The notes below the pieces were generated by a model, which worked only from the letters and a program-made list of their open reading frames with translations, was not told the DNA's origin and did no database searches. 64,000 nucleotides of DNA from Alphaproteobacteria bacterium (lineage in GTDB: Bacteria > Pseudomonadota > Alphaproteobacteria > Caulobacterales > Hyphomonadaceae), in contig JAHJYW010000042.1 in NCBI GenBank assembly GCA_018827375.1, forward strand, positions 186,001-250,000, given 5' to 3'. The position numbers were made by a program, and so were the translations under genes. Positions 39,030 through 47,788 of the stretch are shown one piece after another. Numbering within the stretch: position 1 is the stretch's first letter; the number at the start of each line of letters is the position of its first letter.

Positions 39030-39620
39030 CTAGAAGATGCGTTCTCCGATGCGGAGCGTGTCACCTGGTTTCACAATTGTGTTGGTGTTGAGTTCATAGG
39101 CCATTTCCTTATCAGCGCCGACGCTTTTGATATAGATGACCTTCTTGTTGGCCCGGTAGGTGAATCCTCCAGCGGCCGCTACAGCATTCAAAACAGTCAG
39201 CCCGGAGTTGAACGGGTACTCGCCCGGGCGTCCGACTTCACCAAGGATGTAAAATGGACGGTAATTCGTCACCTCGACGCTGACGCGTGGCTCGAGAAGG
39301 AACCCATTCGACAGCTCGGTAGCGATCGTCGTTTCGAGATCCTGTGTGCTGCTGCCGCTCGCAGCTATCTGTCCGATCAGAGGCAAGGATATTGAGCCTG
39401 TGCCGTCAACTACAAATTGGCCCGAAAGTTCGGGCTGTCCGAAGACATTGATGCGGAGCTTGTCGCCTGTGCCCAAAGTATAGGCAGTATTCGTCTGGGC
39501 CTGGGTTGGCGCAGAATCATCAACTACCTGACGGGTAACCGCACCGCCGGACTGGCATGCGGTCACAAACATGAAAACGGCGATCATGGTCGTAAGAAAG
39601 GCCGAACGAAGCAGCGTCAT
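39030..39620 (-). CDS. Polysaccharide export lipoprotein (Wza/ExoF-like)
   Basis: 196 residues. The N-terminus is a lipoprotein signal ending FVTAC (Cys22). The Poly_export domain follows (YTLGTGDKLRINVFGQPELS, then GSISLPLIGQIAASG and VSVEVTNYRPFYILGEVGRP), and one SLBB-type repeat ends with VKPGDTLRIGERIF. It forms the outer-membrane or periplasmic channel partner of the tyrosine-kinase copolymerase. It is shorter than Wza (about 380 residues), with fewer SLBB repeats and no C-terminal amphipathic helix; the beta-barrel protein of the locus may complete the outer-membrane passage. GGAG lies 9 nt before the chosen ATG. Confidence 0.88.
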   Translation of the reverse strand: MTLLRSAFLTTMIAVFMFVTACQSGGAVTRQVVDDSAPTQAQTNTAYTLGTGDKLRINVFGQPELSGQFVVDGTGSISLPLIGQIAASGSSTQDLETTIATELSNGFLLEPRVSVEVTNYRPFYILGEVGRPGEYPFNSGLTVLNAVAAAGGFTYRANKKVIYIKSVGADKEMAYELNTNTIVKPGDTLRIGERIF

Positions 39621-39679
39621 TGTTGAAGTCTCCATACATTGGCGCCCTGGGGTGCCGGTCGTGTTTCACGCTGACACAC

Positions 39680-40594
39680 TCAGGTGGTCAGAAAGCTAAT
39701 GTCCTTGCCGAAGAATCTTGCGGCCGACAGTTTGCCGCTCAGGAAGGCCCCGGTATCAAGGCCGATGCGGCGATTGTCCTGGAATATGCCCTCGGCTGGC
39801 GTATGCCCGTGGACTATGAGATGCGAAAATTGCTTCGTGTCGTCAAGGAACTCGTCCCGGATCCAGAGCATGTCGCGCACGGTCTGATCCTGCATCGACT
39901 TTTCGGGGCGCAGGCCAGCGTGGACAAACAGGTAGTCGCCTGCAGTATAATAAGGCTTCAGGGACCGGTAAAAATCGAGGTGGGCTTCGGGCAGTCTTTC
40001 CCGAAATCCCGTCCAGAGGGTCGTCCAGGCTTCGCGGGCCGCAGCCATGGCGTCATGCGAGCCGAGGCTGCCGCGCGTATTGGGTGGCTGAAATCCATAG
40101 GAATAAAGTGTCTCGCCGCCGCCGAAGCGGACCCATTGGCTGCCGAAGGAGGCGTCATCGAGAAACTTGAGGAATGCCTCTTCATGGTTTCCCATGAGGA
40201 AGACCGTGTTGAACTTGTCCAGGCGGTCTCCAAGGAAGAACTCGATCACATCCCGCGATTGCAGGCCGCGATCAATATAGTCGCCCAGGAAGACGAGCGT
40301 GACGGTGGTGCCTTCGGGCAGGGTGGCCGTATCCGCCTCGATTTCGCTGACCAGCTTTTCAAGCAAGTCGCGACGACCGTGAATGTCGCCGATAGCGTAA
40401 AGGCATTCGCCATCAGGCGCGGATGTCACCCGGGTGATTTCGCGCTTCGCAGGCGCCGCCATTTCTGGGGTTTCGATATTCACGACACGTGCGCTGCCCG
40501 ACCGAATACGGGCGCGCAAGGAGGTCGCCGAGCGCGTCAGGCGCCCGAACTGTTCCAGGAAAGACCTCTGCAAGAGTTGTGGTAATCTGGACAT
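39680..40594 (-). CDS. PPP-type metallophosphatase (serine/threonine phosphatase-like)
   Basis: 304 residues with the complete calcineurin-like metal-site series: YAIGDIHGRRD, VFLGDYIDRGLQSRDV, LMGNHEEAFL, VHAGL and HGHTP. This is the bacterial PPP family (PrpA/diadenosine-tetraphosphatase-like), which dephosphorylates Ser/Thr, His or Tyr phosphoproteins, or cleaves nucleoside polyphosphates. Its place inside an EPS locus that has a tyrosine kinase but no Wzb-like phosphatase is suggestive. The ATG at 40594 is a choice; in-frame starts up to 40681 exist. It is cytoplasmic, without a signal peptide. Confidence 0.85.
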   Translation of the reverse strand: MSRLPQLLQRSFLEQFGRLTRSATSLRARIRSGSARVVNIETPEMAAPAKREITRVTSAPDGECLYAIGDIHGRRDLLEKLVSEIEADTATLPEGTTVTLVFLGDYIDRGLQSRDVIEFFLGDRLDKFNTVFLMGNHEEAFLKFLDDASFGSQWVRFGGGETLYSYGFQPPNTRGSLGSHDAMAAAREAWTTLWTGFRERLPEAHLDFYRSLKPYYTAGDYLFVHAGLRPEKSMQDQTVRDMLWIRDEFLDDTKQFSHLIVHGHTPAEGIFQDNRRIGLDTGAFLSGKLSAARFFGKDISFLTT

Positions 40595-40664
40595 GGTAAC
40601 TTTCTGGTCGATCTCTTTCTTTATAGCGGTTTCACAATAAACGCCAATTTCCTGCGACATGCGA

Positions 40665-41684
40665 TTATCGAGGCCCCACAAGGGATTGCTTGATGAATCC
40701 GGCTGCCCAGCTCATGTGCATCGTGCCTGAGGCGACGCCTGCAAGCAGGCCGCAGGGGGAGCGTTTCACGGTGCAAACGAGGATCGAAGCCGTAAGAAGT
40801 ATGGCGAAGTAGGCGGCCGGAAGAATGAGTGCCGGGGCGAAAAAGGGAAATGCGATCAACCCGGTGAGGCTGCCGAGAAGCGCTAGGACTGGCAGCATCT
40901 GACGGATTTTCGGCCGCTGGCCGTGCTTGAAAATGGTCCGCGCGCGACCTTTTCCATAGTTGAAGTATTGTTTGGCCAGCGCGCCGACGGTACCGCGCGG
41001 GATGTAGATCTTGCGGATCGTTGCGTCGAGAAAGATCTGGCCACCCGCCTGGGCGACCCGCTCGTCATATTCGGCATCTTCATTATGCGAGAAGGCGCCG
41101 TCATAGCCGCCAAGGGAGCGAAACATGGTGAGGTCAAAACCGGCATGATGGCCGTGATCGACATAGCCTGACTGACGGCCACCCCTGTGTGCAGACCCGC
41201 CCGATCCGAGTGGCGTATCGACGATCCAGGCATTCGCTTTTTCGAAACAGGTTTCTCCCTGCGCATCCATCGGGATGACGACCGATGCGGCGCCAGTGCG
41301 GATCAGGGCGGATGTTACTGACAATATGAAGTCTTGCGGAAACACGGAATGGGCGTCGCAGCGCACAAGGAAGCGGGCTTCTGGGCCGGCACATTCCGTG
41401 ACGGCCTGATTGACGGCCGCTGACTGGAATCTTTCCGGATTGTACAAAATCCGAAGATTTGGAAACTCTTTGATGAGCGCCTCGACGATCTCCGCCGTGC
41501 CGTCTGTGCTGCCGCCGTCCACAACAACTAGGGGCACGCTCCGCAACCATGCATCACCGGTCATGAGAGAGCGGATGCAAGTTTCGATATGACGTGCTTC
41601 ATTCAAGGCCGGTATGACGGCCAGGACTTGGGAGGCATCAATCCTGCTGTTGGGTTTCTCAAGAGGGATAACGCGCGATTCCAA
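40665..41684 (-). CDS. Glycosyltransferase family 2, ExoA-like
   Basis: About 339 residues. The GT-A domain opens VLAVIPALNEARHIETCIRS, with VVVDGGSTDGTAEIV, FLVRCDAHSVFPQDFI and YDGAFSHNEDAEYDERV; the C-terminus has hydrophobic segments (MLPVLALLGSLTGLIAFPFF and another) and ends GTMHMSWAAGFIKQ. This layout is that of succinoglycan ExoA-type transferases. No ATG lies in the upstream part; a TTG at 41684 with AGGAC 7 nt before it was chosen, but a GTG at 41801 would give 39 more residues. It partly overlaps the possible longer start of the phosphatase. Confidence 0.75.
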   Translation of the reverse strand: MESRVIPLEKPNSRIDASQVLAVIPALNEARHIETCIRSLMTGDAWLRSVPLVVVDGGSTDGTAEIVEALIKEFPNLRILYNPERFQSAAVNQAVTECAGPEARFLVRCDAHSVFPQDFILSVTSALIRTGAASVVIPMDAQGETCFEKANAWIVDTPLGSGGSAHRGGRQSGYVDHGHHAGFDLTMFRSLGGYDGAFSHNEDAEYDERVAQAGGQIFLDATIRKIYIPRGTVGALAKQYFNYGKGRARTIFKHGQRPKIRQMLPVLALLGSLTGLIAFPFFAPALILPAAYFAILLTASILVCTVKRSPCGLLAGVASGTMHMSWAAGFIKQSLVGPR

Positions 41685-41966
41685 TGTGAGTCCTGTATGT
41701 TGGCCGGTTGGGATAGGACATGAGCAAGTCCCGTTCCATTTTACGCGCAATACACGAATTACAGGCAGCTGAGACCCGAAAATTCGGCGAGTGAGGCTCA
41801 CAAAAGTGCCAACGCGGTATGATTTTGTGGTTTGTCCCCGTTATTTTCCGAGGCGAGTCCCGTCGGGAATACTCTTTTTTGGATCGTGCGCCCCTAGGTC
41901 AAGCTTGCCCCGGCCCCGGAAGTTCATAGTGTGGCGAAAACAAATAACACTAAAGGGAGAGACAAG

Positions 41967-42257
41967 ATGATCGGCGTTGTCGCGAAACTTAAGATCCAGG
42001 ATGGCAAACAGACTGAGTTTGAACAGATTGCCAAGGATTTGATGGCCAAGGTCAAGGCGAATGAGCCCGGCTGCCTGACCTATCAGCTCTACAAGACCAA
42101 GGGTTCCGAAACCGACTACATCTTCATGGAGCAGTATGCGTCTGCGGATGCGCTCAAGTCGCACGGTCAAACCGAGTATTTCAAAGCGGCCGGCGCGAAA
42201 CTTGGCGGCTGCCTGGGCGGCGCCCCTGATATCCAGTATTATGACATTGTAGAATAG
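41967..42257 (+). CDS. Antibiotic biosynthesis monooxygenase (ABM) domain protein
   Basis: 96-residue single ABM domain of the dimeric alpha-beta barrel fold: VVAKLKIQDGKQTEFEQIAK, EPGCLTYQLYKTK and YIFMEQYASADALKSH are standard. Such proteins include quinol monooxygenases (YgiN) and heme-degrading enzymes, but many have unknown roles. GGGAG precedes the ATG by 7 nt. It is followed 17 nt downstream by an acyl-CoA dehydrogenase gene on the same strand, so the two are likely co-transcribed. Confidence 0.85.
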   Translation: MIGVVAKLKIQDGKQTEFEQIAKDLMAKVKANEPGCLTYQLYKTKGSETDYIFMEQYASADALKSHGQTEYFKAAGAKLGGCLGGAPDIQYYDIVE

Positions 42258-42274
42258 GACGGGGTTGCCAAAGG

Positions 42275-43498
42275 ATGGACCTTTCATTCACGCCCGAGGA
42301 TACCGAGTTTCAGAAAGAGGTACGCGACTGGATTGCGACAGCCTACACGCCTGATCTAAGGGCGAAGATGGCCATGTCCAAGAACGGTTACCTCGACAAG
42401 GAAGGGCAGGTTGCCTGGCAGCGGAAGCTCTATGAAAAGGGCTGGATTGCGCCAAATTGGCCTGAGCAGTATGGCGGCCCGGGCCTTACGCCATCCCAGC
42501 GCTATATCCTGAACATGGAACTGTCGTCAGCGGGCACACCGGTTGTCAGCCCAATGGGCGTTGCGATGGTTGCGCCGGTGATCATGGCTTTCGGCTCCGA
42601 GGCGCAGAAGAAGCGGCACCTTCCTTCAATCCTTTCTTCTGACGTCTGGTGGTGTCAGGGCTATTCCGAACCAGGTTCGGGATCAGACCTTGCCTCCCTT
42701 CAGATGAGCGCTGTGCGCGACGGCGACGAGTATGTCCTCAACGGGTCGAAGATATGGACGACACTGGCCCAATGGGCGGACTGGATCTTCTGCCTCGTGC
42801 GAACCGACAAGAGCGGCAAGAATCAGGAAGGCATCAGTTTCATTGTCTTTCCGATGAACCTGCCCGGCATCACGATCTCGGCCCTGCCAACATTGGACGG
42901 CCCTCCCGAGGGCGAGCAGGAAATCAATCAGGTGTTCTTTGAGAACGTTCGCGTTCCAATCGCGGACTCGCTGATCGGCGAAGAGAACAAGGGCTGGACC
43001 TACGCAAAATACCTGCTCCAGTTTGAGCGTGGCAACGCCTATGCGCCGGGTCTTCGCAACATGTTGAAGAAAGTGCGCAAGCTGGCCAAGGTCGACACCG
43101 TCACTGGCGGCGATCTCCTGAGTGATCCGGATTTCGCACGCAAGCTGGCGGAAATGGAGATCGGGATCGAGGCGCTTGATGCCACCGAGCAGCGCATTTT
43201 CTCTGCTTTGGCAGCAGGTGAAGCGGTGGGGCCGGAAAGCTCAATGCTGAAATGTGCCGGTTCGGAAATGCAGCAAGCCATCACTGAACTCGCCATCGAA
43301 GCCGCAGGGACGTATGGGGCGCCATTCGTGCGCAATACGCTGGAACTGGCGCGAGATGGTGCGAACGCCGATACGCCGACGCCGATCGAGACAGTGACAA
43401 CGGTGCCGAGTTATTTCAGCTATCGCAAGACGTCGATCTATGCCGGATCTAATGAGATTCAGCGTAATATCATGTCCAAGATGGTGCTTGGTCTTTAG
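42275..43498 (+). CDS. Acyl-CoA dehydrogenase (CaiA-like, second locus)
   Basis: 407-residue acyl-CoA dehydrogenase closely parallel to the one at 24100: NWPEQYGGPGLTPSQRYI, WWCQGYSEPGSGSDLASLQM, YLLQFERGNAYAPG and KTSIYAGSNEIQRNIMSKMV. The MCAD-type catalytic Glu is again absent in YAGSNEIQ. Its substrate is probably a branched or cyclic acyl-CoA. It sits between the ABM protein and a GPH-family transporter, so the three may serve uptake and breakdown of one compound (inference). Confidence 0.88.
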   Translation: MDLSFTPEDTEFQKEVRDWIATAYTPDLRAKMAMSKNGYLDKEGQVAWQRKLYEKGWIAPNWPEQYGGPGLTPSQRYILNMELSSAGTPVVSPMGVAMVAPVIMAFGSEAQKKRHLPSILSSDVWWCQGYSEPGSGSDLASLQMSAVRDGDEYVLNGSKIWTTLAQWADWIFCLVRTDKSGKNQEGISFIVFPMNLPGITISALPTLDGPPEGEQEINQVFFENVRVPIADSLIGEENKGWTYAKYLLQFERGNAYAPGLRNMLKKVRKLAKVDTVTGGDLLSDPDFARKLAEMEIGIEALDATEQRIFSALAAGEAVGPESSMLKCAGSEMQQAITELAIEAAGTYGAPFVRNTLELARDGANADTPTPIETVTTVPSYFSYRKTSIYAGSNEIQRNIMSKMVLGL

Positions 43499-43531
43499 CG
43501 CACTGTGACCAATACCTGAAAGGTATGTTCA

Positions 43532-44980
43532 ATGACAACAGCGACTGTTGGCACTCCCAGCTTGTTGACGCGTCTTGCCTTTGGCATCGGCGGGGCTGCG
43601 GAAGGCATCAAGAATAACGGTTTCGATTACGTCTTGCTGTTCTTCTACAGCAATATCCTGGGTGTGGATGCAGGACTAGTCGCGGCGGCATTGTTGATTG
43701 CCCTGATCGTGGATGCGGTTTCTGACCCTGTTGTTGGGTACTGGTCAGATAACATGCGCACCAAGTTCGGGCGGCGGCATCCATTCATGTATGCCGCTTT
43801 GGTGCCTGTCGCGATAAGTTACTTCTTCGCGTGGAATCCGCCGGCTGGGCTGGCCGGCAACGATTTATTCCCCTGGCTCGTCACGATGACAATCCTTGTC
43901 CGGATTAGTTTTACTTTTTATGAAGTGCCGGGGCAGGCATTGGCCGCCGAACTGACGCAGGATTATGACGCGCGCACGTCACTTATGTCCCTTCGATATT
44001 TCTTCGCATGGTTTGGCGGACTAACCATCCAGATACTGCTCTTTCGCTATCTTCTGGTGCCAACCGAGGCAGTGCCGATCGGTGTCTTCAATATCGATGG
44101 TTGGAACACCTATGGGGGTGTTGCAGCAGTCTGTATCTTCTTGGCCGTTCTGATCTGCGCGGCTGGAACACACAGCCATATACCCAACCTCAAAGCGCCG
44201 CCTGCATCGCGGAAGATGACTCTGGGGCTGATCTTTTCGGAGATCTACGAGACCATCTCCAACCCGTCATTCCGGGCGCTGTTTCTGGCGACACTGTTCG
44301 GCCTAATCGCAACGGGCATTTCGGCAACATTGAACCAGTATATCAACACGATTTTCTGGGGCTTCGACAACACGCAGATTTCAAACCTGACGGCGGGTGT
44401 TTATGCATCTGCCGTATTCGCCCTGATCGTTGCGCCAATAGTGGGCAAGAAGTTCGGGAAGAAGCGGGGCGCAATTTCGATTGGCATCCTGGCGTTTACG
44501 ATCGCGCCTATGCCGGTGATCCTCCGACTGCTTGGCATACTGCCCCCCAATGGGTCGCCTGAACTCTTCCAGTTTATCCTATTCGTTACGGTTTTCGATG
44601 TGGGGCTGATTATTGCCACCCAGATGCTTATGGGCTCGATGGTCGCGGATATTGTTGAAGACAGCGAACTCCAGACGGGGCGACGTTCGGAAGGCATATT
44701 CTTCGCCGGGATCAGCTTCATTCGTAAGCTCTCACAAGGCGCAGGTGTAATGACTGCGTCACTTGTTTTGGCCGTAGCGGGCTTTGCCAAGGGTGGCGGC
44801 GGTGCAGGCGCTACTGAGGAGTCGATTCGCCTTCTCGGTTGGGGATATGCGATTTCGCTTCTGGTTGCCTGGAGTCTGATGATCCTCTGCGTCAGCTTTT
44901 ACCGCATCAGCCGGGAAAGCCATGCCGAGAACCTTCGCTCTTTGAGCGCGCGTGACGAGGCGTCAAAAGTTCGTGACTGA
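43532..44980 (+). CDS. MFS transporter, glycoside-pentoside-hexuronide (GPH) family
   Basis: 482 residues with 12 predicted transmembrane segments. The diagnostic GPH features are DAVSDPVVGYWSDNMRTKFGRRHPFMYAALVP (here split as DAVSDPVVGYWSDN and FGRRHPFMYAA) and YEVPGQALAAELTQDYDART. GPH proteins are Na+ or H+ symporters for sugars, but members in marine alphaproteobacteria also sit next to acyl-CoA genes and may carry lipids or steroids. It lies 33 nt after an acyl-CoA dehydrogenase gene. The substrate is unknown. Confidence 0.85.
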   Translation: MTTATVGTPSLLTRLAFGIGGAAEGIKNNGFDYVLLFFYSNILGVDAGLVAAALLIALIVDAVSDPVVGYWSDNMRTKFGRRHPFMYAALVPVAISYFFAWNPPAGLAGNDLFPWLVTMTILVRISFTFYEVPGQALAAELTQDYDARTSLMSLRYFFAWFGGLTIQILLFRYLLVPTEAVPIGVFNIDGWNTYGGVAAVCIFLAVLICAAGTHSHIPNLKAPPASRKMTLGLIFSEIYETISNPSFRALFLATLFGLIATGISATLNQYINTIFWGFDNTQISNLTAGVYASAVFALIVAPIVGKKFGKKRGAISIGILAFTIAPMPVILRLLGILPPNGSPELFQFILFVTVFDVGLIIATQMLMGSMVADIVEDSELQTGRRSEGIFFAGISFIRKLSQGAGVMTASLVLAVAGFAKGGGGAGATEESIRLLGWGYAISLLVAWSLMILCVSFYRISRESHAENLRSLSARDEASKVRD

Positions 44981-45035
44981 AAAGTCATCTAGAGACCAAT
45001 TGCCTCCTGCTTGATGCCGCAATAGAGCCATAGTC

Positions 45036-46460
45036 ATGATGCACTCAATGCCCATGACGAAACACATCTCGAAATTGTTGGCTGTAGCGGGTCTGGCAGT
45101 TCTGGCGCTTCTCATCGTTGCGCTGTTGCCCCTGTTTGCCGAGTCCGAGGAGGTTGTCCCGCAAAGCCGCACCGAGATGGAGCTTTCCTTCGCGCCATTG
45201 GTGAGGCAAACCTCCCCGTCGGTTGTGAACGTCTACACCCAGAAGCGTGTCACTTCGCGTGTTTCACCGATGGAGCAGTTCTTTTCTGGCGGTGTGGCAC
45301 CGCGCGAACGTGTTCAGAACTCCCTCGGATCAGGCGTGATCGTCGGGGCTGATGGGGTGATTGTCACTAATAATCATGTCGTGGAAGGCGCGGAATCGTT
45401 TCGTGTCGTACTGAGTGATCGCCGGGAATATCCTGCCGAACTCGTGCTGGCGGATGAGCGTACCGATCTCGCTGTCCTTAAGATCGACACGGATGGCGCC
45501 AAACTGCCAACCTTGCCGTACGCGGATACGCGCGCGTCTCAGGTTGGCGATCTTGTGCTGGCCATCGGTAACCCCTTTGGTATCGGTCAGACGGTTACAA
45601 GCGGTATTCTTTCGGCAACAGCGCGCACGGATGTCGGCATTTCCGACTACGCTTTCTTCCTGCAGACCGATGCGGCCGTTAACCCGGGCAATTCGGGCGG
45701 CGCGTTGATCAATACCAAGGGTGAACTGGTTGGCGTGAATACAGCGATTTTCTCACGCTCAGGCGGCTCCAACGGTATTGGCTTCGCTATTCCGGCGGAG
45801 ATGGTGAAGCGCGTCGTGAATGCTGCCATCAACGAGGGGTCATTCGTGCGGCCATGGTTGGGCCTTGCCGGGCAGACGGTCAGCTATGACATGGCGAAAG
45901 CGCAGGGGCTCGACCGCCCCATCGGCGTGATGGTCACAGAAGTCTACGAGGATGGTCCGGCTGACCAGGCAGGTCTGCGTCGGGGCGATCTCGTGACAGA
46001 TATCGATGGCCGTGAAGTGTTCGACGAAAAGGGTCTGAAATTCCTCGCGGCGATCAAGAGCCCTGGCGAAACAGCCGAGCTGACCTTGCTACGTGGTGGC
46101 AAGAAGATGACGCGAAATGTGAAACTGGCGCCGCCGCCGGGTGCAACCGAAGCCGATGTGGTGTTGCTTGATGGCCAGAACGTCTTCTCAGGCGCACGCG
46201 TTGTTGAGCTGTCTCCCCGTCTTGCGGAAGAAAATGGCCTCGACCCCTTCCAGAAGGGATCCGGTATCTATGTCCACTCGGTTCTTCGGCGTTCTGTGGC
46301 GCGTGGCTATTTTCGGCCAGGTGACATCATCCGCTCCGTCAATGGTGTTCAGACAAAGTCGGTGAAAGACCTGAAGGCCCTGCTCAAGCCCGATACCCAT
46401 ACATGGAATATCGAACTTGAGCGGAACGGGCATATGATTCAGGGCACAGTTACCCTTTAG
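45036..46460 (+). CDS. degP-like: Do-family serine protease (DegP/DegQ/HtrA)
   Basis: 474 residues. An N-terminal hydrophobic segment (LLAVAGLAVLALLIVALLPL) acts as signal peptide or anchor. The trypsin-like domain has the triad in VTNNHVVEG (His), ERTDLAVLKI (Asp) and VNPGNSGGAL (Ser). Two PDZ domains follow, with PADQAGLRRGDLVTDIDG in the first and ARGYFRPGDIIRSVNG in the second. It degrades or refolds misfolded envelope proteins in the periplasm. Starts at 45036, 45039 or 45054 are possible. It ends 5 nt from the stop of the convergent P450 gene. Confidence 0.9.
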   Translation: MMHSMPMTKHISKLLAVAGLAVLALLIVALLPLFAESEEVVPQSRTEMELSFAPLVRQTSPSVVNVYTQKRVTSRVSPMEQFFSGGVAPRERVQNSLGSGVIVGADGVIVTNNHVVEGAESFRVVLSDRREYPAELVLADERTDLAVLKIDTDGAKLPTLPYADTRASQVGDLVLAIGNPFGIGQTVTSGILSATARTDVGISDYAFFLQTDAAVNPGNSGGALINTKGELVGVNTAIFSRSGGSNGIGFAIPAEMVKRVVNAAINEGSFVRPWLGLAGQTVSYDMAKAQGLDRPIGVMVTEVYEDGPADQAGLRRGDLVTDIDGREVFDEKGLKFLAAIKSPGETAELTLLRGGKKMTRNVKLAPPPGATEADVVLLDGQNVFSGARVVELSPRLAEENGLDPFQKGSGIYVHSVLRRSVARGYFRPGDIIRSVNGVQTKSVKDLKALLKPDTHTWNIELERNGHMIQGTVTL

Positions 46461-46465
46461 GCCTG

Positions 46466-47719
46466 TCAGCGTGCGTGGACGATCACCGGCACGTTCTCGA
46501 AACCCAATACGAAATTTGACAGGACGCGCTGCGGCGTGCCGACAACTTCGATATGTTCGAAGCGGGCGAGGATTTCTTCCCAGAGAATGCGTAGCTGCAT
46601 TTCTGCGACCCGGTTGCCCATGCAGCGATGAATTCCGAAACCGAACGAGAGATGCCGACGTGCGTTCGGGCGGTCGATCATGAACTGGTCGGGGTTCTCG
46701 ATGACGGAACCGTCCCGGTTGCCTGAAACATACCACATGACGACCTTGTCGCCTTTGCGCATCTGCTTACCCTGAAACTCGACATCCTCGAGCACCGTCC
46801 GGCGCATATGGGCTAGTGGCGTTTGCCACCGGATGATTTCGGACACCATGTTGGGAATAAGCGCAGGGTTGGCCTTGAGTTTCGCGTATTGCTCAGGGAA
46901 CTCATTCAGCGCGACAACGCCGCCCGAGATGGAGTTGCGGGTCGTGTCATTGCCACCGACGATGAGCAGCATGAGGTTGCCCAGAAGCTCCAGGGGGTTC
47001 TTGATCATGTCCTTTGTCTGAGGATCATGGGCAAACAGGGAGATGAAATCGAACTTGCGTGGCTGGGCCGCGCGTTCCTTCCAGAGGCCCATGAAATAGG
47101 CGAGGCATTTATGGAGTTCGGCCTCGCGGTGCTTCATGTCGACTTCAATGCCCACGGTTTCAGACGTCGTCGTGACATCGGACCAGTAGGGCAGGAGGTG
47201 ACGGTCTTCGAAGGGAAAGTCGAAGAGTGTTGCGAGCATTTGGGTGGTCAGCTCTTTCGAGACATGCTCGACCCAGTTGATCTCTTCGCCAACTGGCAGC
47301 GCATCCAGAATGGTGCACACGCGCTGGCGAATGAGCGCCTCGATGTCGCTGAGCTGCGTCGGCGCGACAGCGGGCTGGACTGCCTTGCGCTGTACGTCAT
47401 GCACGGGAGGGTCCTGCGCAATGAACATGGGCGTGTCAAAATCGTCCGGCGCGTCGCCAATAACTATATCGCGGTTTGAGGAGAACACGCGGTGATTTGA
47501 ATCCACGGCCATGATGTCTTCATACCGGGTGATCGACCAGAAGGGCCCGAACTGGCTTGTCTGACAGAAGTGAACGGGGTCTTCCTCGCGCAGCCGCCGG
47601 AAATACTCGCCGTGCCTGTTATGCAGAAAAAGCTCTGCCCTCGACACATCGAGCGTCTCGAGCGGAATATTCCACGGATTAGGTATGTCAGGTCCCACCT
47701 GATGAAGGGTGTCCGCCAT
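46466..47719 (-). CDS. Cytochrome P450, CYP153-like (alkane/fatty-acid hydroxylase)
   Basis: 417-residue soluble class I P450. Heme-binding loop HLSFGFGIHRCMGNRVAEMQ (Cys about 366); I-helix LIVGGNDTTRNSISGG; ExxR motif SEIIRWQTP followed by LAHMRRTVLEDVEFQGKQMR; KVVMWYVSGNRDGSVI. These segments match the CYP153 family, whose members hydroxylate the terminal carbon of medium-chain alkanes and fatty acids. GGAGGATACT before the ATG gives a strong start. It needs a ferredoxin and reductase, not found in this window. It follows the TauD-type gene on the same strand. Confidence 0.88.
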   Translation of the reverse strand: MADTLHQVGPDIPNPWNIPLETLDVSRAELFLHNRHGEYFRRLREEDPVHFCQTSQFGPFWSITRYEDIMAVDSNHRVFSSNRDIVIGDAPDDFDTPMFIAQDPPVHDVQRKAVQPAVAPTQLSDIEALIRQRVCTILDALPVGEEINWVEHVSKELTTQMLATLFDFPFEDRHLLPYWSDVTTTSETVGIEVDMKHREAELHKCLAYFMGLWKERAAQPRKFDFISLFAHDPQTKDMIKNPLELLGNLMLLIVGGNDTTRNSISGGVVALNEFPEQYAKLKANPALIPNMVSEIIRWQTPLAHMRRTVLEDVEFQGKQMRKGDKVVMWYVSGNRDGSVIENPDQFMIDRPNARRHLSFGFGIHRCMGNRVAEMQLRILWEEILARFEHIEVVGTPQRVLSNFVLGFENVPVIVHAR

Positions 47720-47788
47720 AGTATCCTCCCATGTTGTTTTATTCTTATGTCAGAAAGGCTACGCCTGATTGTGCGTTCAGGGAAGACG

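Noticed and set aside
39620-40585. 321-codon plus-strand open frame opposite the phosphatase
   Set aside because: Antisense to a protein with all five metal-site motifs; no motif in the shadow translation.
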